From assembly GCA_011009095.1 (NCBI GenBank), contig VTPC01003413.1, positions 1 through 64,000 on the forward strand: a stretch of DNA of 64,000 nucleotides, given 5' to 3'. Numbering within the stretch: position 1 is the first letter of the stretch; every line of letters begins with the position of its first letter. The notes below the pieces were generated by a model. It did no database searches and was not told the DNA's origin. It saw only the letters and a program-made list of their open reading frames with translations. Shown here one piece after another: positions 1-12,119 of the stretch. The position numbers and the translations under genes were made by a program. The DNA is from Ignelater luminosus (lineage: Eukaryota; Arthropoda; Insecta; Coleoptera; Elateridae).

Positions 1-865
1 AATTCAACAAATTATTTGTTTATAATTTGTAGCAATATCCCATCCTCATCGCCAAAAATCTAGACACAATTTAAGCAATATAATTTATTGAACACACTTC
101 GAAATTGGTAACAACTACGACATTAACAAGACCAGCAAATGAACTAAAAAGCTGCTTCTTATACATTGTACTCATATTTATAACTTCATGTTTAGCACAT
201 GACTTTCTTTCTTTCAGATAAAATGATTTTAAGCAGTTTTTAGTGCATTCGCATTAACTTAACAAGAAAACATGATTTCCTATGTTCGTTGGAAAGAATC
301 ATGTAAAACAAGTAGCAACTTAGCAAAAATGTATAAGTAAGTAATATTAAAAGCATCTAAAGGTAATGAACTATAATAATACGTGACATTATAACTTGAG
401 CTCTCTTTGACTATTTCATTTAATTCTTTTTATATTTTGTTATCAAATACTGCCGTAAAATTATTTCTGTTGTTTTATTGCGTGTATAACTAAACCTTCA
501 CCTAAGGCAACCTTTGAGCTAGCTGGCCCAGGACTTGCTCCTAGTTATGTAAGAAGGGAACATCTTGCCGCGAGGCCCTAACAGGCGCGGGGCCCGGGGT
601 CTGGGTCCCGCTTGCCCGCCCCAAAAAACGGCTCTGACCACCAGTCAATTCGCGGACACAAATTTCTTTTTGTCCAAGTAAGCCGTACAGCATTACGTCA
701 CAACAGTAAACTTGCATCCATATACAAATAGTTTCTAAGCCTTTTTACAGACGCAACAATTGCTAGAGTTTCTAGTTCGTACTTAACTATAATTTTCCAA
801 TTTTCATCTGCTTGTTTTTGTGACAAGATGATGACTCCTAGCCCATATTTGCCGGCGTCAGTCGA
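1..865. other. AT-rich non-genic sequence with a GC-rich patch
   Basis: No gene is seen. Positions about 560-655 are strikingly GC-rich against an AT-rich background and resemble the G/C-run ends of some insect hAT-type repeats, but no terminal repeat or target duplication could be paired with it. Confidence 0.4.
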
Positions 866-1018
866 GCACTGCACGAACCGAAATTTTTAGGACCCCCCCT
901 TCGGCCCAATTGGAAGTAAGCTTGACGCGACCCGAAAAGAATCTGGTAACATCTGGATCGACCCGAAAAAAACCGACGAGCCCGAACGGCCCAACATGCC
1001 CGGAAAACCCGATAGATT
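866..1018. repeat. Decayed CCCGA-rich repeat, second copy of the 51605-52320 family
   Basis: The block opens with a GAGCACTGCA...CCGAAATTT stretch that matches the start of the block at 51598-51625 (GAGCCCTGCATGCGCCGAAATTT), followed by a spaced series of CCCGA units (GACCCGAAAA, GCCCGAACGG, GCCCGG). Shared lead-in plus shared unit indicates common descent. No coding function is supported. Confidence 0.5.
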
Positions 1019-1119
1019 TTTAACCTCCCACACAGCACATTTCCTCTCAGAAATGTTTCAGATACATTGCATTGTTTCATAAATGTTGCATGTTACTATG
1101 ATATATTCCTGCAAGATTT

Positions 1120-1219
1120 TTGAAATATCTCTTGTGAAATATAACTTTTGGAACATAACAGCAACATTCTTGAAATATCTATTATGAAATACGACATTTG
1201 GAACATAGCAGTAACATTT
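1120..1219. repeat. Two-copy 50-bp tandem repeat
   Basis: Two adjacent ~50-bp units each begin TTGAAATATCT and continue through GGAACATA(A/G)CAG(C/T)AACATT. The copies differ at several positions, so this is an old local duplication. Confidence 0.7.
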
Positions 1220-1594
1220 ATGCAGTGTTTGAACTTGACTATTTAAGTGCTACCACTTGCTGACTGTTTCTGGAGCATCCTCACTTCACTCAGGTGCGTG
1301 CTAAGTGTTAGAGTGTGTGGTAGATCATATTCGTAGTTATTTGCTAGGTAAGTATTAAAACTTTTTCTGATAGTAAATATTGAAATCTTCCCTTAAAATA
1401 TTTATTTAGTAGAACTTTAACTCATTTTGCATATCATTTTTAAATCTGTTATTTTGGTATTCAAAAATAAAGTAAATTATGAATGTAAATGCATTTATTA
1501 CGCAGTTTATTTGTTACATCCTCAAGAATCCCTTGATAGAGGAACGATTATATTGTAAATATAACAGTTACAAAAGGGAAATGGTATATAATAT

Positions 1595-3749
1595 TGTAAC
1601 GCGCCGTCCCTCGAACATACTAGAAAGGTGTCGAACAGTCGTTGCTGGTCGAATGTGTTGGAGAGATCTCGCATTGTCCAGAGTTTCTGACCGTCGAATG
1701 TGCGAGAAAAGGCGCGAGCCTTCTAGACTCAACGAGAACTAACGCGGGAAAAAATATAAGGCTGCGTTGATCGAGCCAAGGGAGTTCTGCATTAGTCCAT
1801 TTGAAAAAATTGCCATAGATATTGCGGGTCCATTCCCAGAGACGGACGCGGAAAATAAATATATTTTGGTGGCAATGAACTATTTCAGTAAATGGACAGA
1901 GGCATACGCTCTACCAAACCAAGAAGCGGCTACGGTTGCTGATGTGCTGGTAAAAGAACTCTAGCCGTTTTGGTGTCCCACTGGAATTGCATTCCGACCA
2001 GGGCAGAAACTTTGAGGCGGCGCTATTCCAAAAGTTGTGCCAATCTTTAGGTATCAGAAAAACGAGAACCACACCGTTGCACCCGCAGTCGGATGGAATG
2101 GTGGAAAGAATGAATAGAACGATGGGGAAGTACTTGTCGAAAGTGGTGTCCGAGCATCAGCGCGATTGGGACCAATACCTGCATCTGTTTCTAATGGCAA
2201 ATCGCTCGGATGTACAAGAAACAACTGGCCAAACTCCAGCTGCAGTGTTGTTCGGGCGCAAAATTCGATTACCATGTAATCTACAGTTTGGTTTCAAACC
2301 CAGTGAAAATGACGTGGTTGGTGATGATTACGTTGATAACCTTCGTAAGAAGTTAAACTCCGTTCATGAAAATGTTCGTCGTAATATTCAGATGGCCAGT
2401 GACAAGATGAAAGAGCGATACGACATTAAAGCCCAAGCAGGAGGGTATCAACCTGGAGATTTAGTTTGGCTCTATTGTCCTCAAAGACAAAGAGGCTTGT
2501 CTCCAAAGCTGCAAAGAACATGGGAAGGGCCCTTCAAGGTCATTAAACGAATAAATAACCTGTTATACCGTATTAGAAAACCACCAAGGGGAAAAATTTT
2601 GGTTGTGCACGCCAACCGATTGGCCCCGTATGCAGGTGGAAATGAAGTCGATATAGAAGAACCAGAGGCCGAAATACAACGCACAGCTGTTGTAGCGATT
2701 GAAGATCGAAGACCCTCGTTTACCGACTTTATGACCTTTTACTCAAATAGTAGGAAAGCTCGTTTTGGTGTTGTTCATGAGCAACAAAAAAACCTGTTTG
2801 AAGTTCCGGAAGAATACTCTCTAGCCCACTGCGTGGCGAAAGACTTGAAGATGTCCCGAGGTACAGCTGTCGACTTCAAGTTCAAGTTTGATCGCACGAG
2901 AGAAGTATCTTTACAACACCCCGAGGTAGGCAAAACCTGCTATCTACAAGACCAGAGACAATTTCTTTATTATCTGGTCACGAAACCTCGTTCATGTGAG
3001 AAGCCGTAGTATGAGGCTTTGTGGAACGCTCTTCACGACTTGAAGACGCAGACCCAAGCGCACGGAGTTAAGAAATTAGCTATGCCGAAAAATGGGTGTG
3101 GTCTAGATCGGTTGGATTGGCGTACCGTGCGTAATATGTTGGAAGTAATATTTCAGGACGCCGGTGTGGAAGTATTGGTTTGCAGTTATAATCCCGGAAC
3201 ATCCTCCCAGAAGTTTCAGAAAACGGTGGATTGTTTCTTTTTCACAAACTCGAGATGTACTAGGGGGTCGGTATGCAAGTACCGTCATGATCCAGAAGCT
3301 ATGACCGGAATACGCAGCGAAATTCGTGGAACATCATTTTCGGCACTGTCACGAGACGCAACAGTGTTAAGAAGGGGGCAGTGTAACGCGCCGTCCCTCG
3401 AACATACTAGAGAGGTGTCGAACAGTCGTTGCTGGTCGAATGTGCCGAGAGATCTCGCACTGTCCAGAGTTTCTGACCGTCGAATGTGAGAGAAAGGTAC
3501 GAGCCTTCTGGACTCATCAAGAGCAACGAGGAAACGTATATAAGCGGTAGCATGAATAGAGTTAGTTTAGTTCTGCATTAGATAACCGCGTGTAGTTACG
3601 AACGAAATAAATGTAATTAGTGATAAATAAATTATTCTGTACATAAATAAATAAATAATTTAGTGTAAATAAATACTGGAAATAAATTGTAATAAACTAA
3701 GTAAAAATAAATATTAAAAATAAATACACGTTTTTGTCAAAACGTAACA
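1595..3749 (+). mobile_element. Ty3/Gypsy LTR retrotransposon fossil with macro domain and CCCH finger
   Basis: Both ends carry LTR sequence beginning TGTAACGCGCCGTCCC, and the element is flanked by the 4-bp duplication ATAT (1591-1594 and 3750-3753). A purine-rich tract sits just before the downstream LTR at 3382. Parts seen: integrase core (about 1790-2300; motifs KWTEAYALP, HSDQGRNFE, PLHPQSDGMVERMNRT) and integrase C-terminal region (to about 2650); a macro domain of the TARG1/OARD1 type (about 2790-3190; SLAHCVAKD, YYLVTKPR, GCGLDRLDW); and a CCCH zinc finger (about 3225-3290; C-x7-C-x5-C-x3-H). Gag, protease, reverse transcriptase and RNase H are not seen. The element is broken, with several breaks. 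The shared LTR stretch is roughly 93-94% identical by eye, suggesting a moderately young insertion. The family call from the integrase is firm; the macro-domain call rests on motif recognition. Confidence 0.88.
3382..3749 (+). repeat. Downstream LTR of the Ty3/Gypsy fossil
   Basis: Begins TGTAACGCG after a GAAGGGGGCAG purine tract and ends GTAACA, directly followed by the ATAT target duplication. A TATA-like TATATAAG lies near 3537. The end is rich in AATAAA-like words. About 368 bp. Confidence 0.85.
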
Positions 3750-4115
3750 ATATGTAAACATAGCTGGGTTGAATATTAAAAAAATACTGTAACAAAAAAG
3801 TATTTGAAATTACTTGAATAATAAATACTAAGCAAAAAAAGTATTCAGAATATAGTGTTTTTAGTTATTTATATAATGTGTTTATTATGAGGATCTTATT
3901 TTTTTAAAATTGGTTTCAGGTAATTTTATTTTTTAGTGCCTTTTGACCATCTCCCGACTTTGATTCTCACTAATTTCTAATAGAGTTCGGGCCAGATTTT
4001 TTTTAATTTAATATACTCCTATAAGATTAGCTTATTAGCCATTGAATATTGTGGAACTGAAGTAGATGCCCCCCTTTCATTAAAATAAAAAAAGACCTTG
4101 TGATTGAAAGCAAAT

Positions 4116-5295
4116 CGGGTAATCACAAATTGCTAACTCTGTCCTACCTGCTTATAATCCCTAACCTGAATTGCTAACTGCTTGTATGACGATTGACCTC
4201 ATGTCGATAATCCAAACACGAATTGCTAACTTTAGTACAGGTGTTTCCTTTTTTCAACTACCTGCGTAAGGCATACTGAAAATCTATTTCTTAACTGTAA
4301 CAAAATAAATTCCATTATTTTGGTGCTCATACTAGACACGTACAACTCTAAGCGGGTAAAAGAAAGCAAATATAAAACACTCATTTATTTTAGCCTTCAG
4401 ACAATATTATTCAGATAGGATTCACAAAATAATAAAAATTTAAAAAAATGCTTATATGTAAGGACACACTAAAAAAAAGGTGTAAAAAGATGAACACTTT
4501 TGATTTTCGTGTATATTTTGAAAAAGTATTATGTATGTATGTATAAGGCAGCTGTAAAAGTTAAAGGAATTACGTACATGCATGTAAGAATAAATCAGAA
4601 TAGTTTCAAATTATATATACCGTGCGAAAACTACTTATAAATAAAATCAGAAATTTCAAAACGAATGATATTTTTGAAAAACGCTAAAACACCTCAATTT
4701 TTATTTTATACTTCGATATTTTTAAGGTGCTGTGCTTGTGTGTGACGTCATCTCCTTTCGAGCTATGACGTCATATGGAGTTTTTTAAAATAGAACGCTA
4801 TATTCTTCGTTTCGTTTTTGGGTAGTACCTTCAAAGACCTTTTTAACGAACCCATACTTGTCACGCCAATTTTCAATAGTTTTTGAGATAAGGAGTTTTT
4901 TTAAATAGAATAAATAAATATTTTTTTTATTTTTGGTTAGTGAGCAGTGACCTTGATTACACAGAAACCAAAAACTGGTTGAAAGATCCTTTTTCAAGAA
5001 TATCATTCGCGTTTTGAAATTATTGATTTTATTCCATAAGTAGTTTTTGCACTGCATATAAATAAAATTAAGAAAAATTAAAGTTTTTATTACAATATTT
5101 AACTTAGCACAAAACAAATTAAAACATCTATCGTTATACACTATGTAAGTCTTGTCGTTTCTTGCTTACTTCGACTACGAATTAATATTTTAATTAATTT
5201 AATAAACATAATAAAGGGATTTGAAGAAATCATGACTGCAATGCTAGGATACAGAATTTTGAAAGTTAGCAATTCGAGCTAGGATTATCTACCCA
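4116..5295. mobile_element. Foldback-type DNA element splitting the first X-Y repeat
   Basis: The ends form an imperfect inverted pair: GGGTAATCACAAATTGCTAAC on the left, and on the right the complement of GTTAGCAATTCGAGCTAGGA followed by TTATCTACCC. The word AATTGCTAAC recurs internally. A second inverted pair inside (4622-4675 with 4996-5051, sharing AAACTACTTAT and TTTCAAAACG) makes the centre fold on itself. The minus-strand ORF at 4785-5141 has no recognisable domain and is probably chance. Confidence 0.5.
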
Positions 5296-5932
5296 TCATA
5301 AAACTTCAGACGACCCTTTTGGGTGAATTAGCAGTTCGGGTGCACCGAGCAAATCATATGTGACGATCTGGTATTTTTGGAGCCGCGCATGTGGCCCATG
5401 CATTTCAGAAGATCTTACGCAACATCTGGAATACATAAAACCCTTCAAGGATAAAACGCATCCAAGAAGCCGGAGCAGCTACAAATTCCCGCCAGAAAAC
5501 ACACTCTACCTTCTAGTACGAACGCGCTGCAATATTTACCTCTTTTTATTATTAATATTTACCGTTGTTAATAATGTTCATAAAGACATCCTATCTATAT
5601 TTATGTATTTAGCACAACAAACGCTAAAATTAATCATACACTACTGTTTATAGTAAGTATTCTAAAAGATTTCAAACAGAAAATATGGAATACTTTAATC
5701 ATACAATAATAATATCAATTAATTGACCAATTTGTAAAAAGAAACAAAGTCTTTTTTTGATATTCAATAATTACGGCCTTATAGCATTAGCTTGTTAGTA
5801 GCCAATGAACACTGTAGAACAGAAGTTTTGATGGCTGATTTTCATTAAAATAAAAAAGACCCTGTGATTGAGAACAAATCATCATTTTTTTATTATGTGG
5901 TTACCCGGCATTTTCAGAGCTCAAGCTTTAGG

Positions 5933-5961
5933 CATTGAGTAAAGGATTTCCTTACTCAATG
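5933..5961. repeat. Short hairpin
   Basis: Perfect 10-bp inverted arms CATTGAGTAA and TTACTCAATG around a 9-nt loop. It lies between X' and Y' of the duplicated repeat. No function is inferred. Confidence 0.6.
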
Positions 5962-6432
5962 CTTTAGGTTCATGTGCAACATCTGGAACCCATAAAACGC
6001 CCCTGCTCTGAATTCCCGCCAAAAAAACACAAACGCTATCCCTACGAGTGCGAACGCTCTGCAATATTTACCGATATTTACCTTTGTTAATGGCTAGATA
6101 TAATAAAAACTATCTGTATTTATTTATTTAGCACAATAAACACTAAAATTGTGGAGTAACTAACTAGGTACTAAGTATTCCAAGAATTTCGAATACTAAA
6201 TACTGAATACTTTAATCACACACTAAGATTACTAATTATTAATTAAGTACTTATTTGTTAAAAGGATTCAAATACAAATTACTAAATACTTTGAAAGTGT
6301 TCTAAACAGTATTCTAAATACTTAAGTATTCTTAGATCTTCAAATACTACCTAGCCTGTATGTAAAAGAATAGCTTTATAGTTTTATAATAGTTTATACT
6401 TAAACGTAAATGTTAATTATTTTGTTGTTTAG

Positions 6433-7736
6433 GGGTGATATATCTCCATTATCCCGAGACTACTGAACAAGCAACCAGCAACGCCATAGAGAAGTGGGAA
6501 ATTCAAGGGGGTTTACTACATAACCGAGAAATGGCTGTAGGTAAATTACATTATTATAAACTATTAGATTAAATGAGTCATTTTTTCAGAAAATGAATTC
6601 AAGAACTTTGGAGAATATTGTGTAGGTAGTCTCTGTAGTTAGCAGAGCATATGAATATTGTTTATTATTATTTACCCACTTAGCAAAGAACGTAGAAATA
6701 ACGTTTTGAAACGTTTGATTTAAGTGATACTGAATAACATTTTTTAAAAACGTTGTATCTCTATTATATATAATGATGTACATTAACGTTAAAAATTTTA
6801 TATTGTAAATAACGTTAATATAAAACATCTTGATTAAGCATCTCTGTAATGTTGTAGCATATGTTTATTTGAAACGTTTTCTGAAGTTTGTTAAAGAATG
6901 TTTTCTTCAAATACGTTATTTTTTTATTGATATAATATTATCCATTAACATTAACAAAAGTTGTATTTCATATTATTCATATAACATTATTAATGAAACA
7001 TTTTATTTTATAAGCGTCGTTCGTTCATTTTCGGTAATATTCACGAGCGTCACTGTATTTGTAGTTCTTCTTTTGTACGTGTTTTGTACTGTACTTGCTG
7101 TTCTGTGGTACTGTATGTAAGATGAGGTGCAAAAGTGCATTGTTATCGGCATTTTGCTATTAAATATTTGTTGGATAATGTGGATTTCTTGAATTTACAT
7201 TATTATTTTGTTACTTGAAAGAAAAGTAAGTACAATTACGAACCGGTACACTTAACTTCTCATGTGCTTTTGTGCATTTATTATCATATGAGTTTGTAAC
7301 TTGTCCTAGATGGGCGATTTTTCAATTTTATGTTTTTCTAGATTAATGTTGGGGATGGTTGACCATCCGCCAATTGACTAATATATTCAGCAATGAATTG
7401 GCCAGTATGTGCTCATGGACAGGTCAAAAACAAAATTTAAAAATAGCTGACACATGTGTGGTAACATGCCTTAGAAATAAGTACTTAGTTGATGATTGTG
7501 TATCTTTTACATTATTAAGCTTTCTTCATTTTTAATGTCAGTGTGGGAGTGTATGTGTGCATGTCATATATTTTACACAAGAAGTGAATATTTACTTTTC
7601 CCAAAAGTTTTTTTATTTAATTTCACTGAAACTTTTTAAATCTCTAAACCATTTTTAAGGACCCTTTTTTATTTCAGAAACATTCAGGACAAATTATCAA
7701 CGTTGCACAGAAAAAGATTTGAAAACATTATTATAG
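6433..7736 (+). CDS. Two candidate exons of an unidentified gene
   Basis: Exon a (6433-6540) follows a TTGTTTAG acceptor and ends at a GTAAAT donor. It is open in one frame only and reads about 35 codons rich in charged and polar residues (includes LHYPETTEQA, IEKWEIQGGLLHN). Exon b begins at 7678 after a T-rich ATTTCAG acceptor. In the phase set by exon a it reads about 19 codons (including FRTNYQRCTEKDLKTLL) and stops at 7734-7736. Exon b is also open in a second frame (HRKRFENIIIDWFRFA..., stop near 7790), which would need an additional small exon in the 1.1-kb intron. No start codon or upstream exon was found because the DNA to the left is repeats. I do not recognise the protein. This could be the 3' end of a host gene or an old element. 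Confidence 0.35.
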
Positions 7737-7799
7737 ACTGGTTCCGTTTTGCCACTGTAAGAAAGAAGAAAGAAACACTTGGTGGGTAAAATAGATATT

Positions 7800-8888
7800 T
7801 GTCTTAAATACTGAAGTTGTCTAGAAGAATGTTATAAGAATTTTTAACTTTGCTAGTTAATTTAACAAGTACTGAGAATATTTTTGTAGAAGTTTGTTTG
7901 TAAATTCATTTATAGTACAAGCTCGACAATGTGAACACAAATGTGCCAGAGGTCATTCATATTATCGGAGGTGTTCATTTTATTGAAGGTGTATAAAATT
8001 TAGTAAAACAACACAGATTATTACTAAAATTACATATATATTTCATTTACAAAGAAATAATTTACATAAATTAAATTCTTGTATAATTCTAGACAATTTT
8101 TGTTTAAAAGGGTCAATTAATTCTGGTTGAGATGATAATTTTTGTTTACGTTATTCAACCGTTCACAAGCTTGTACTGTATTTACAAGTACTGGGAAATT
8201 AATTTAGTCCCACTGTACTTTCTTACAATGTCATTCTGTAGACAATAATATCAGTTTTTACTGTACTTAACAACTCATGTACTTTGAGTATTATGTTGAA
8301 TATTTATCTAAACTTTTCTTTTCGGGAACACAGGCTAGAAGATATGTCAATGCATATGTATGTTGGATATATTTACAACAATAAATCATTTTCTATAACA
8401 CTTTTCTTTTTGCAATCCATCTATCAATTTAGTAGTAAGTTAATAGTAATTACGTTCTGAAGTATAGAAGACCTTTATTATACCCAAGCTGTACTATTAT
8501 AATAGTGTGGGGCTATAACAGTCTTCTCAACTGTGGTTTATTTATTCCAATTATTATTTAACAGTTTTTATATTGACAATAAAGTAAAACGTTTAATATA
8601 AATGCTTGGTTTTAAATATCTGTGAAAAACAGGTAGCCTTCAAAATTGTCATTTTTCAAAACAAATAAATAATTTGAAATGACATTTTGTTTTTATTATT
8701 TTATTAATACCAGAGGAAAATCTATTACTGCCTTAGGTGAAAAAAATTAACTTCTCAGATTAAAAACATCATAAATAATGGTACATTCTAAAGCTAGTAA
8801 AAAAAATATTTTTATGTAATTAGCGTTTTAAAACACGAGTTATCCCAGTCTTCTATGAAGACAAGAGTAATATAGTCTTTGATTTAAG
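7800..8888. other. AT-rich intergenic sequence
   Basis: No ORF with recognisable content. Contains an AATAAA at about 8381 that could serve as a poly(A) signal for the candidate exons upstream. Confidence 0.4.
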
Positions 8889-9190
8889 GCCTGGGGGCTG
8901 TTTCACAAAAATGTAGTCTATTATTAATAGTGTGTGTTATAGCAACAACAATTAACTTGCTATTAATAATACATTGCTAGGATACACATTATTAATAATA
9001 GTCATAATAGTATTTTGTGAAACGGGGTCAATTCTTGAATGTTCGCTATGATAATGAATTTGTTAACATTATTGGTTGCTTAGCAATGTCACAATTTAGA
9101 TACATCTGATTGGTCCGATTGTGTGCTTAAATGATTCTAAAGAATTTGTTCTTATAGCGAACATTCAAGAATTGATCCCCGGGCCCCTGG
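8889..9190. mobile_element. Two abutting MITE-like elements
   Basis: First element, about 8896-9027: inverted ends GCTGTTTCACAAAA and TTTTGTGAAACGGGG, with TATTAATAATA-rich inner arms. Second element, 9028-9175: inverted ends TCAATTCTTGAATGTTCGCTAT and ATAGCGAACATTCAAGAATTGA, a perfect 22-bp pair. Neither holds an ORF. Short AT-rich elements with terminal inverted repeats and no coding capacity fit non-autonomous DNA transposons. Confidence 0.7.
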
Positions 9191-10006
9191 TATTTCCATC
9201 TTTAGTTAACTTTAACTGAAAGTTTATTTCTATGGATAAGTTGTGACGACAGTTGTATCCATAGGAATTTTCCACTTTCCACCCCCCTCTCCCCCTGAAG
9301 CGGCAGGGCTAGGGGCGGGGACTTTTAGTATGTTTGCCTCCTAACTACCCCAAACACATTCCTCAAGAGAAAAATTCTCCCCCCCTTCCATGTCCTCTAC
9401 AACCCTTTCGTTGACTGGACTAATAGATAAATAAACACTTCTAGAATTCTAAGTTACAACCTAAACAACATAATAATAGTAAGCAATAGCAATAAGTAAC
9501 AAACAAATAACCAAGGTAGATATTAAATTGATAATCTGATTGTAATGTGACAGGCTAATTTTAGTTTGAGTTTATTAAAATGACAGTAATAATAGAATTA
9601 TGACCCTATTTACCATTGCTTTTCAAAGAGAACCAGCATATTTTAAAAATGCCTTTTTTCAAGTAATTCTAAATATTATGACTAAAATTTTCAAATTAAC
9701 GACAATTACAAAAAAAAAAACCAGCACAATTGAAATATTAGAATAAAACCATAAGAGTTTCTAAGTCTTCACAAATTTCTCAATTTACACTTTCATATTT
9801 CAGTTCTACCTGCTGCTCTTCTCATATTCTTCAGTGTTTGCTGCTCAATTGGTTATTTATTCTTAGGTATTATGGCAAAGATGTAAATATTTTTCTCACT
9901 ATACTAAATACAACCCTTAATAGAAATATTTACTAGGTATTTAATGATTGAAAACACTTTATTTCATAAAAGGATTTTATTAACTTAAAAACTTCTATTT
10001 ACAATA
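9191..10006. other. Intergenic sequence downstream of WARS2
   Basis: No gene seen. A C/G-rich run at about 9280-9330 with poly-C tracts stands out from the AT-rich surroundings. AT-rich sequence downstream of the WARS2 stop probably includes its 3' untranslated region. Confidence 0.4.
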
Positions 10007-11597
<1,591 letters not shown>

Positions 11598-12119
11598 TTT
11601 TGAAATTTTAAATGTTCGATAAATGACAAATAATATTAACCTCACTTTTACATATTTGTGACGTTCGTGACCTTCAGGCTTCATGACGTTCAAAAAATCT
11701 AAAATCTGAAGGCCGTCAATTAATTAGGAAACTTCTATATACGGAATGTCTCAGTAAATAATAATAATTTTTGTCAAGATACGTGTAATTAAAACTAATT
11801 AGAATTTAGAAAAGAAAAGTGTTTACATGATTTAGTGATTTTTATAATGAATCTTTGTAGTAATAAAAGTTTATGATTTGAATGAAGTAGGTCTGGTAAG
11901 CAGAATACATTCCTAATAAAATAAATTTACACCACCCTGTACAACAATTTACTTGAAACGTCAAAAGACCCTGTGATGGTAATGAATATAAAAACAAATG
12001 TCATTTTACTACTAATGATTGTGAAAAATATGATTCATGTACAACAAATTTTATAAGCACTTGCAAAGGTTATTTCATTTTCTGAATTTGATCTGAAACG
12101 AAGTTAATTAGTAAGCAAA
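11598..12119. promoter_or_regulatory. Divergent promoter region between WARS2 and UBE3C
   Basis: The two genes start about 520 bp apart in opposite directions, so both promoters must lie here or overlap the first exons. The stretch is AT-rich, with no TATA box I would trust and no repeat. Shared (bidirectional) promoter use is an inference from the arrangement. Confidence 0.55.

Larger units (their letters stand above)
4022..6190. repeat. Tandemly duplicated two-block repeat (X-Y, X'-Y')
   Basis: Block X at 4022-4117 recurs at 5779-5880 (shared CATTAAAATAAAAAAGACC and TGTGATTGA). Block Y at 5420-5660 recurs at 5977-6190 (shared CAACATCTGGAA, ATTCCCGCCA, CTGCAATATTTACC). The order X, insertion, Y, X', Y' indicates that a unit X-Y was duplicated head to tail and that the first copy was later split by the element at about 4116-5295. 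Short ORFs here, such as 5360-5653, have no recognisable domain. Confidence 0.65.

Noticed and set aside
838-1080. 80-residue minus-strand ORF
   Set aside because: Overlaps the decayed CCCGA repeat; arginine/serine-rich frame produced by repeat composition, with no domain.
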